From NCBI RefSeq assembly GCF_900104475.1, contig NZ_FNJR01000002.1:124001-188000 (forward strand): a DNA stretch of 64,000 nt. Direction: 5' to 3'. Positions 49,287-56,881 of the stretch are shown one piece after another; the stretch's first letter is position 1, and every line of letters begins with the position of its first letter. The translations under genes and the position numbers were made by a program. The notes below the pieces were generated by a model. It made no database searches. It was not told the DNA's origin and saw only the letters and a program-made list of their open reading frames with translations. The DNA comes from Actinopolyspora xinjiangensis (GTDB taxonomy: Bacteria > Actinomycetota > Actinomycetes > Mycobacteriales > Pseudonocardiaceae).

Positions 49287-50864
49287 GTGACGGCACTCGA
49301 TTCCTCCACGGTCGAGAATTCCGAGCCACCCGCTCGGCAGCGGCGCCGCGCGATCCGAGGGTCACTGCTCTCGGCGGTACTGGTGATACTCGCCTGCTAC
49401 CTCCTAGTCGTCGCGCTGCTGGCGTTCGTGGTCTCCACCGCCACCGCCGCCGAGTTCGTCCCCTCGGGGGTGCTGCTGGCGGCGGTTCCCGGCTGGCTGG
49501 CCGCCTTCCAGGTGCCGCTGACGGTCACCGGCTCACCCCTCAGCGCGTTACCGCTGTTACCGACGCTGCTCTGCGTGCTGCTCGTCGCCAGGTCCTCCCG
49601 GCGAGTGGCCAGGCGCCACCGGCTGCGCAAACCGGCGCAGGCGCTTCCGGTAGTGCTGGTGATGGGAATGAGCCACGCCGTGTTCGGCACCGTGCTGGCC
49701 GTGGCCCTCGAAGAGCTGCGGGCCCCGGTGCGGGTGGTCCCCTGGCAGGCGTTCTCCTGCTGTGGCCTGCTCGCCGCCTGTGCCGCGACGGCGGGACTCG
49801 CCGACCGCTGCGGGCTGCTCTACCAGCTGTGGCAGCACGTTCCCGGGGACGCGTGGTACGCCGTGCGAAAGGGGCTGCTCGGCAGCGCCGCCGTGATCGG
49901 TACCGGCGCCGCCGTGTTCGGCGTGGCCGTCTGCCTGGCGCTGCCCAGGATGCACGAGCGATCGGTGGAGCTGGGTGGACTCGGCGACGCGGCGGGGGCC
50001 GCGCTGCTCGCGCTGTTGTACCTGCCCAACGCGGTACTGGGGGCCTGGGCGTTCGTCACGGGCGGCGGTGTCTCCTTCGGAGGCTCGGCCGTCACCCCGC
50101 TGAGTACGGCACCGGACGCGTTACCGTCGGAACTGCCGTTGTTGGCAGTGTTTCCTCCCGAACCACCCGCGAACTGGACAGCCGCGCTGTTCGCCGTGCC
50201 GGTCCCGCTGGGCGTGCTGCTCGGCTGGAGCTGCCGGAACCTGTCCGAGCGGAGCCGGGACAGGCAGCACCTGGTGCTGTTGGCTGTGTTGTTGGTGACG
50301 CTGTCCGTCTCGATACCTGCCGTGCTCTCCGGGGGGCGATTGGGCGGGGAGTACGGCCCGTTCTCGCTCCGTCCGCTGCCGCTGGCCGCCACGACCTTCG
50401 CCTGGTTGGCGCTCCCGGCGCTGCTGACGTCCCGGCTGGCCGGGCGGCGTGACGCGGACGTCGTCGAACCGGTGGACGTCGCCGCCGTGTCGGACACCGG
50501 TGTGTCCGACGTCGATCCGGTCGCGGCGGTCGTCGAAGCGACGGACGGGGAATCCGGCGGTGACGCGGCCGTCGAGCACGCCGGGCCCGCGACTGACACC
50601 GAGACTGCGATGGGCCCCGGTGAAACCCCTGATCAGGGGGAAGTTGAATCGTCCGAATCAGACGAATTCCGGGAGGGGGACCCGGCCGCGGAGTCCGAAG
50701 CGGTGGAGCCGGAAGAACCCGGTTCGGAGGCCGAACCCGTGTTCCCGCCGGAGTTCCCCGAGGACTCCGCCGGAGAGGACGAGCCGCTCGCGGAGGGGGC
50801 AGACGACGAGCACTCCGGCTCGGTTCCGGAGCTTTCCGCGACCTCCTCCCAGAACTCGGGATAG
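49287..50864 (+). CDS. DUF6350 polytopic membrane protein (Rv0955-like)
   Basis: A 525-residue membrane protein with about nine to ten helices from residue 25 to about 385 (LLSAVLVILACYLLVVALLA, GSAAVIGTGAAVFGVAVCLA and others), followed by a strongly acidic cytoplasmic tail of about 130 residues dominated by Glu, Asp and Ser. Family members occur across Actinomycetota between sucCD and purNH, where Rv0955 is the relative. Biochemical function is unknown. The GTG at 49287 begins MTALDSSTVENSEPP. The very acidic tail is longer than in mycobacteria and could reflect a salt-tolerant lifestyle; that is speculation. Confidence 0.87.
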   Translation: MTALDSSTVENSEPPARQRRRAIRGSLLSAVLVILACYLLVVALLAFVVSTATAAEFVPSGVLLAAVPGWLAAFQVPLTVTGSPLSALPLLPTLLCVLLVARSSRRVARRHRLRKPAQALPVVLVMGMSHAVFGTVLAVALEELRAPVRVVPWQAFSCCGLLAACAATAGLADRCGLLYQLWQHVPGDAWYAVRKGLLGSAAVIGTGAAVFGVAVCLALPRMHERSVELGGLGDAAGAALLALLYLPNAVLGAWAFVTGGGVSFGGSAVTPLSTAPDALPSELPLLAVFPPEPPANWTAALFAVPVPLGVLLGWSCRNLSERSRDRQHLVLLAVLLVTLSVSIPAVLSGGRLGGEYGPFSLRPLPLAATTFAWLALPALLTSRLAGRRDADVVEPVDVAAVSDTGVSDVDPVAAVVEATDGESGGDAAVEHAGPATDTETAMGPGETPDQGEVESSESDEFREGDPAAESEAVEPEEPGSEAEPVFPPEFPEDSAGEDEPLAEGADDEHSGSVPELSATSSQNSG

Positions 50865-51195
50865 CCGAACCCGTCGAATTCTCCCGGTCCGCCGGCCCGC
50901 ACGGCACCTGCCGTGGGGCGGACCGGGGAGCGGGACGGCGATCGAGGTGGGAGTTCGCCGTCCTCGCGGGGCCGTGCACCACGTGCCCGCGCCTGAGTGC
51001 TGGACCACTCGGGCGGGACCTGCTGGCGAAGATCGCGAGCGGGGCGCCTAGTCTGCGTGTGGCATTTCGTCAGCGCGACACCCACCAGGCCGTCATCAGG
51101 AGTGCACACTGAACTCCCCCCTCCCAGCCGCCGCGGAAACCGACAGTCCGAGGGAATCGGATCCGGAGGTCAGAAGGTTCCGGCCCTCCCGGCCA

Positions 51196-53367
51196 GTGCG
51201 CGTGGTCGTTCTGGTGTCCGGCTCCGGCAGCCTGCTGCAGGCGGTGCTGGACGCCGCCACCGACCCGAACTACCCGGTCCGGATCGTGGCCGTGGGGGCG
51301 GACCGCTCCGGTACGACGGGACTGGAGCGTGCCGACAGTGCCGGGATACCCACCTTCACCTGCCGGGTGTCGGACCACCCGAACCGGGAGGAGTGGGACC
51401 GCGCCCTGGCCGAGGAATGCGCCGCCCACCAGCCCGATCTCGTGGTCTCCGCCGGGTTCATGAAACTCGTGGGTCCCGACTTCCTGGCACGGTTCGGTGG
51501 CCGTTATCTCAACAGCCATCCGGCCCTGCTGCCGTCCTTCCCGGGGATGCACGGTGTGCGGGACGCGCTGGAGTACGGGGTCCGGGTCACCGGCTGTACC
51601 CTCTTCGTCGTCGACGAGGGGGTGGACACCGGCCCGATCCTGGCGCAGCAGGCGGTCGAGGTGCTGCCCGGTGACGACGAGGAGAGCCTGCACGAGCGGA
51701 TCAAGGCCGTGGAGCGGCGAACGCTGGTGCGAACGCTGGAACGGCTGGCAACGCACGGTTGGACCGTGCGGGGACGAAAGGTGAGTATCGGGGTGACCGC
51801 GAACTCGCAGCAACAACGGCGACCCGTACATCGCGCGTTGATCGGCGTCTCGGACAAGGCCGGCTTGCTGGAGCTGGCCACGGGGCTGCACGCGGCCGGT
51901 GTGGAGATAGTCTCCACCGGCGGTACGGCACGCACCATCTCGGCCGCCGGAGTTCCGGTAACGCCGGTCGAGGAGCTCACGGGTTTTCCGGAGGCTCTGG
52001 ACGGCCGGGTGAAGACGCTGCACCCCCGGGTGCACGCCGGGCTGCTGGCCGACCAGCGCAAGCCGGAGCACGTCGAACAGCTCGCCGAGCTCGACATCTC
52101 CCCGTTCGACCTGCTTGTGGTCAATCTCTACCCGTTCAACCGGGCGGTCGCCTCCGGTGCCGCGCCGGAGGAAGTGGTGGACAACATCGACATCGGTGGT
52201 CCCGCCATGGTGCGGGCGGCCGCCAAGAACCACGCGAACACGGCCGTGGTCGTCGATCCGAACAACTACGAGTGGGTGGTCGAGCGGGTTCGCGCGGGCG
52301 GCTTCAGCGAGGCCGAGCGCGCGGAACTCGCGGCCGCCGCGTTCCGGCACACCGCCTCCTACGACGTCGCGGTCGCCGGCTGGATGACCGGCCGAACCGC
52401 CGCCGAGGAGGAGACGTTCCCGGGATGGTCGGGTGAGACCTGGGAGCGCCGCAGCGCGCTCCGCTACGGTGAGAACCCCCACCAGCCCGCCGCGCTGTAC
52501 GTCTCCGGCGGCGAAGCGGTGGGGCTGGCCGCCGCGGCGCAGCTGCACGGCAAGGAGATGTCCTACAACAACTACGTGGACGCCGACGCGGCCTGGCGCG
52601 CCGCCCACGATCACCGGCGGACCTGTGTGGCCGTGGTCAAGCACGCGAATCCGTGCGGGATCGCGGTCTCCGATGCCGACGACGTCGCCGAGGCGCACCG
52701 CAAGGCCCACCAGTGTGATCCGGTCAGCGCTTTCGGCGGGGTGATCGCGACCAACCGCGAGGTCTCGGTCGCCATGGCCGAGCAGATCGCCGAAGTGTTC
52801 ACCGAGGTGGTGGTCGCTCCCGGCTACGCCGAGGGCGCGCTCGAGGTGCTGCAGCGCAAGAAGAACGTGCGGATCCTGACCGCGCAGCCGCCGCAGTCCG
52901 GGCGCGTCGAGATGCGGGCCATCTCGGGTGGCCTGCTGATGCAGGGGGCCGACGAGATCGACGCCGACGGCGACGACCCGTCGAACTGGACGCTCGCCTG
53001 CGGGGACCCCGTGGACGAGGCCACCCTGCGGGATCTGGAGTTCGCCTGGCGCACGTGCCGGGCGGTGAAGTCGAACGCCATCCTGCTGGCCGACGACGAG
53101 GCCACGGTCGGTGTCGGGATGGGACAGGTCAACCGGGTGGACTCGGCCCGGCTGGCGGTCTCCCGCGCCGGGGAGCGCGCCGCCGGTTCGGTGGCGGCCT
53201 CGGACGCGTTCTTCCCCTTCCCCGACGGCCTGCGGGTGCTGCTGGACGCGGGGGTGCGCGCGGTCGTGCAGCCCGGTGGTTCGGTGCGCGACGAGGAGGT
53301 CACCGAGGCCGCCCGCGCCGCCGGTGTTCCGCTGTACCTGACCGGGACCAGGCACTTCGCGCACTGA
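51196..53367 (+). CDS. purNH: PurN-PurH continuous reading frame (GAR transformylase plus AICAR transformylase/IMP cyclohydrolase)
   Basis: One 723-codon frame holds two purine enzymes normally encoded separately. Residues 1-199 are PurN, glycinamide ribonucleotide transformylase: [28 protein letters not shown], and active-site [13 protein letters not shown] with [14 protein letters not shown]. Residues 200-723 are PurH: IMP cyclohydrolase from [15 protein letters not shown], then AICAR transformylase with [21 protein letters not shown] and C-terminal [10 protein letters not shown]. The junction is AAG GTG AGT ATC GGG GTG ACC; deleting one G of GGGG (51790-51793) would give a PurN stop overlapping a PurH GTG, the usual arrangement. 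A CTG at 51109 with AGGAG 6 bases upstream extends the frame by 29 residues and may be the true start. Confidence 0.92.
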   Translation: MRVVVLVSGSGSLLQAVLDAATDPNYPVRIVAVGADRSGTTGLERADSAGIPTFTCRVSDHPNREEWDRALAEECAAHQPDLVVSAGFMKLVGPDFLARFGGRYLNSHPALLPSFPGMHGVRDALEYGVRVTGCTLFVVDEGVDTGPILAQQAVEVLPGDDEESLHERIKAVERRTLVRTLERLATHGWTVRGRKVSIGVTANSQQQRRPVHRALIGVSDKAGLLELATGLHAAGVEIVSTGGTARTISAAGVPVTPVEELTGFPEALDGRVKTLHPRVHAGLLADQRKPEHVEQLAELDISPFDLLVVNLYPFNRAVASGAAPEEVVDNIDIGGPAMVRAAAKNHANTAVVVDPNNYEWVVERVRAGGFSEAERAELAAAAFRHTASYDVAVAGWMTGRTAAEEETFPGWSGETWERRSALRYGENPHQPAALYVSGGEAVGLAAAAQLHGKEMSYNNYVDADAAWRAAHDHRRTCVAVVKHANPCGIAVSDADDVAEAHRKAHQCDPVSAFGGVIATNREVSVAMAEQIAEVFTEVVVAPGYAEGALEVLQRKKNVRILTAQPPQSGRVEMRAISGGLLMQGADEIDADGDDPSNWTLACGDPVDEATLRDLEFAWRTCRAVKSNAILLADDEATVGVGMGQVNRVDSARLAVSRAGERAAGSVAASDAFFPFPDGLRVLLDAGVRAVVQPGGSVRDEEVTEAARAAGVPLYLTGTRHFAH

Positions 53368-53519
53368 TCGGAGGTCTTCGTCTCCGGCAGGGCCCTGTCG
53401 GTATCCGGTCGGACCGTTCCCGGCGGTGCCGAGAACGAAGGAGCCCGGAGCTCGTAGCCGATCCGCCCCCCGGCGGTGGTTCGGTGTGCGACCGCCACCG
53501 GGGCGGCCGGGGTGACCGT

Positions 53520-53559
53520 TTCCCACGGGTCCTGCCGGATTCCCACGGGTCCCGCCGAA
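53520..53559. repeat. 20-bp tandem duplication
   Basis: Two adjacent 20-base units beginning TTCCCACGGGTCC differ at two positions (53520-53539 and 53540-53559). Length and location suggest recent local slippage rather than a functional array. Confidence 0.6.
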
Positions 53560-54392
53560 GTCACCTCGGCGCTGGCTCGTTCCTCGACGGGAAAGTAACT
53601 GAGCCGGGTCGCCGAGCGGCGGTTCCCGGCCATCGCCCGGCCGGGCGAACAGCGGGTGTTCCTCCCGGTTCCGCCGGACACGACCGGCCGGGTCGGCCAC
53701 CCGGCCGGTCGTCGGAAGGGTGGCCGACCCTCGTACTCGACGCTCTCCCGGTTCGGCCGGTCGCTCGGCGTCAGCTGCCCGAACTCGTGCACCGGTTCCG
53801 GAGCCAGGGAGGTCGAGGTCCTCGGAGCCGGGACCGCGAGAGCGCTGCCTCCGTGTGGTCTGCCGCGTCCCCTTCCGGCCAGGCCGTTCCCGGTGGCAGC
53901 GGCGCGTCACCGCCGAAGCGGGGGAGCGTCGGTGGCCGTCCCGTCCGATTCCGGAGTTCACCGCGACCCCGGTGTCCGCGTGAAACTCGTTGTCCGCTCG
54001 GCCAGCGAGGTGTCCACAGGCTCGGTCAAGTTCCTGAGCACGCGTTCGCGTCGCCGTTCCGACTCGATCATGACTCCAATCTCGCACTCACCCCCGACAG
54101 AACCGGGTTCGTCGAGCTCGTGATCCGGTAGCTCTTCGTCGGGCGGTGCGTCGCCGGTCTCTCACCGTGGCTTCGGGACAGATCCGGTTCTCGTGACCCG
54201 CCCCGTGGCCGTGAGGGCCACATGTGAGACCGCGAGTCCGTGGGAAGCGGTGGCGTCCAATCCGACAGAGCTCCGGATGCCGTAGCGGCCGGTCAGCGGA
54301 GGCTCTTTCCGAATCGGACTCCGCTGTCGCGAGCGCTGTTCCGTTCCGACGGATTCGAACGCGCTGTTCGATCACCTGTTCGAATGATCGTA

Positions 54393-54445
54393 TTGACGTG
54401 CCCGCCGTGACGCGGTTTACTGGAGTAGTTCGAACAGGGGTTCGA
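54393..54445 (+). promoter_or_regulatory. SOS-type promoter with perfect LexA box
   Basis: TTGACG (54393-54398) and TTTACT (54416-54421) are 17 bases apart. TCGAACAGGGGTTCGA (54430-54445) fits the actinobacterial SOS box TCGAAC-N4-GTTCGA perfectly and covers the expected transcription start. Related half-palindromes lie at 54354-54371 (5-base spacer), 54378-54385 and 54455-54462. No clear gene follows within 600 bp. Confidence 0.55.
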
Positions 54446-55080
54446 CCGCGGTCGGTTCGAACACGGTGACGGGGTGGCCGGCGTCGGGGGTCGGCCACCG
54501 CGACGACGCGGTGTCGCGTTTCGGCGGATGCCGTGGCGGCGTGGGGCGAGTGGTGCACCTCCGTCGCGTGCTCACCGCATCGGGCAGCGGGAGTCCGGTG
54601 CGCGCACGCGGCCACTCCTCCGCGTCGCGGTGTCACCGTTCCGGTGGACGGATCGCCACGGCTTCCGGGGTGTCCGTGGCGATCCGTCAGTCCACTATGG
54701 ATCATGTCGTGGCCGTTCCGAGGGCTGTCCGAGGGACGGTGGAGGGGAGTGGACTCGAACAGGGTTCTTCCGTCGCGCGACGGTCGAGCTGTGTTCCGCT
54801 GCGAGAATGCCGCGTTCCCACACGAGGGTCGCCACACGAGGTCCGGGGCGGCGCGCGTGTTCGGGCCCTAGTGCCCGGCTGTTACGGGCAGGGCGGAACT
54901 TCGGGAGTTGATACCACGCTCACCGAGGTCAGTGGGCTCCTCTCGTTTCACCGGCGTCGTTTCCCGTGGAGACTCGCTTTTCCCCGTTTCACCGGTCACG
55001 ATGGGGATACGTACTGGAGCGGTCGTAACGGGTAGCGACAGTTTTCCGGGGTGCTCCGACAGCCCCGGCGGGGAGAACTC

Positions 55081-55425
55081 ATGACCACGCGGACACGCAC
55101 CACCTGGCTGGTCACCGGGGTGGCCGTCGTCGGAGTCACGCTGATCGCGGCACTTTTCGCGGTTCCGAAACTCGTCGGCTCGGTCACGGAGAAGCGGAAA
55201 ACGATCGCGCGTGGCACTCAGCCGCAGCTCACCCGGAGCCACGTTGTCCAACCGTCGCGGCACACCGACGAGTACTGGACCGAAAAGCGCATGCGCGAGG
55301 CGGAACCAGCGGGTCCGGTCGCGATCAGTCCGGTCCCGTACGGCGAACTGGCCGCCAGCGCCGGGATTCTCGTCCTCGCGGGTGGGACGATCGTGTGGCT
55401 GCTGTGGCGGCAGCGGCAGGGTTGA
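55081..55425 (+). CDS. Small two-helix membrane protein
   Basis: A 114-residue protein with an N-terminal helix (about 8-29, TTWLVTGVAVVGVTLIAALF), a polar loop of about 55 residues, and a C-terminal helix (about 87-106, LAASAGILVLAGGTIVWLLW) ending in basic residues. The loop would lie outside the membrane if both termini are cytoplasmic. The ATG at 55081 follows GGGGAG. No family is recognised. It is isolated: 1.7 kb of gene-poor DNA precedes it and nearly 900 bp follows. Composition and start signal support a real gene. Confidence 0.7.
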   Translation: MTTRTRTTWLVTGVAVVGVTLIAALFAVPKLVGSVTEKRKTIARGTQPQLTRSHVVQPSRHTDEYWTEKRMREAEPAGPVAISPVPYGELAASAGILVLAGGTIVWLLWRQRQG

Positions 55426-56292
55426 GATTCGGCCCGTCGATTGTGGAACCGCTGGTAGCGGCAGGACATCACCTGCCGTGGGCTCCGCTCGTCCTCGGGC
55501 GGTGGTGACTCGGTGACGAGTTCCCGGAGCGGAAAGCTGGCTGACTTCGCCCGACAGTCGCCCCTTCCTCCGCGGCAGCGAGACTTCCCCTCGAGCCACC
55601 GCGCGCAACCACGGCGTCCCGCTCCAGCGGTAGCCCGCAGTGCCCGTAGCCGTGGAGCGGTGAGCGTGCACACCCGGCTGTCGCACCGGATGCGGGACTC
55701 TCGCGGTGGACGAGGTCGTGTCTCGGCCACGCTGAGCGACTTTCCTCCTCGCGCGGGGCGCGGCCGTCCGGTGCTCAGCGGAGGAGACGGTTCGAGTGCT
55801 GACCGGAACCCCTTTTCCGGCTTTCCGGGAGAGTAGTGCGGAAGTCGACTCCGGCACCTCGGGGCGCACTTCGCTCGACCCACCGGCTCCCTACGGGTGA
55901 CCCACGAGCGTGCCGGCGCCGTCGCACCGATTCGGGTGTGTTTTTCCCCACTTCGAGCGGTTCGGGAGGTCCAGCTGAGATTTCCCATCCGGTTCTCCGG
56001 CCCGGAGATCCCAGTGTTCGGGAGGAATCCTCGGCGATCCGTCACCCTCGAAGCGCCGTCGCTCCGGGGGCCGCGAAGCGCGCGGAGGTATCGTGGTGGT
56101 GGTCCCTTATGGATGAGGCAGCCGCCTGAGCTGGGAATCACGGCCGAGTCCGGCGAGCTCACCGAGGGTGCGGTGCCGTTCGGTCTCCTGCCCTCCCGGC
56201 CGCCGGGGAGGCGTCATAGCCGCGGCCGCACCCGCCGCGCGCGTGCGCGGCACCGGCCCGAACCGGACACGTCAGGCAATTACCATCCAAGC
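55426..56292. other. Intergenic, no gene recognised
   Basis: About 870 bp upstream of the universal stress protein gene. Open frames on both strands lack domains or start signals. The right end carries TACCAT at 56281-56286, a -10-like box ending 6 bases before the GTG at 56293. Confidence 0.5.
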
Positions 56293-56763
56293 GTGGCCGA
56301 AGGCGACTCCAATGATCAGCCGGAACCGAGTTTCGAGATCGGTAAGGACGGGCTGGGCGGCATAGTCGTGGGACTCGACGGCAGCCCGGCGAGTTTTCAC
56401 GCCGCCGCGTGGGCGGCCGGACTGGCACGGCGGGAGCGGGCTCGCCTGGTGCTCGTCTATGTCGAGGCCGTCGGTGGAGTCGCCTACTGGTCCCCGATGG
56501 GGGTGGCGGTGGCCAGCGAAGCCGCCGAGGGGCTCGTGGAGGATCTCAAGCAGGAGATCGTCAACCATCTGAAGTGGGTGGACATCGACTGGGACTTCGT
56601 GCACCACCGCGGTGATCCGGCGGTCGGTCTGGAACAGGTCGCCGAGCAGTACCGGGCCGATCTGATCGTGGTGGGACGCTCCCGCAGGCGTGGGGGCCTG
56701 CTCGGCACCGTGCCCGCCACGCTCGTGGTCGAAGCGGTTCGGCCCGTGGTCGTCGTTCCCTGA
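56293..56763 (+). CDS. Universal stress protein (UspA family)
   Basis: A 156-residue UspA-fold cytoplasmic protein. Strand 1 GGIVVGLDGSPASFHAAAWA and the C-terminal DLIVVGRSRRRGGLLGTVPA, VEAVRPVVVVP are typical. The last glycine-rich loop deviates from the ATP-binding consensus (GTVPATLV in place of GSVSxxV), so ATP binding is uncertain. Usp proteins accumulate in stationary phase or hypoxia. The GTG at 56293 lies 6 bases after TACCAT, suggesting a leaderless transcript. It converges with the TNT-related gene, separated by a large hairpin. Confidence 0.9.
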   Translation: MAEGDSNDQPEPSFEIGKDGLGGIVVGLDGSPASFHAAAWAAGLARRERARLVLVYVEAVGGVAYWSPMGVAVASEAAEGLVEDLKQEIVNHLKWVDIDWDFVHHRGDPAVGLEQVAEQYRADLIVVGRSRRRGGLLGTVPATLVVEAVRPVVVVP

Positions 56764-56814
56764 GCGGTTCGCCGCCGCCGATCTCCGGGGAGGGTTCGCC
56801 GAAGCTTCCCCGGC

Positions 56815-56851
56815 CGGGTGCCCTGCCACGGCGACCGTGGGCGGGCACCCG
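56815..56851. terminator. Bidirectional terminator between Usp and TNT-related gene
   Basis: CGGGTGCCC (56815-56823) pairs with GGGCACCCG (56843-56851), and CCACGG (56826-56831) with CCGTGG (56835-56840), around a CGA loop. It is symmetric and lies between convergent genes. Confidence 0.7.
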
Positions 56852-56881
56852 ACCGCGACCTCGACGGCGGACCGCGTCGCG

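Larger units (their letters stand above)
53368..55080. other. Gene-poor region after purNH
   Basis: 1.7 kb without a convincing protein gene. Frames of up to 330 codons exist on both strands but lack domains, ribosome-binding sites and normal residue composition. Visible structure includes a 20-bp tandem repeat at 53520-53559, four TTCGAA-type palindromes between 54354 and 54462, and a promoter with an SOS box at 54393-54445. Confidence 0.5.

Noticed and set aside
53520-53559. Start of a CRISPR array
   Set aside because: Only two adjacent 20-base units with no spacers; no cas genes in the window.
51070-54087. Minus-strand frame of about 1000 codons opposite purNH
   Set aside because: Antisense to a clearly coding region; no domain, no start signal and unnatural residue composition.
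54466-55035. Plus-strand frame downstream of the SOS box as a possible SOS-induced gene
   Set aside because: No ribosome-binding site, no recognisable domain, composition dominated by Arg, Ser, Gly and Val, and third-base GC falls in its second half. Kept only as an unresolved possibility.
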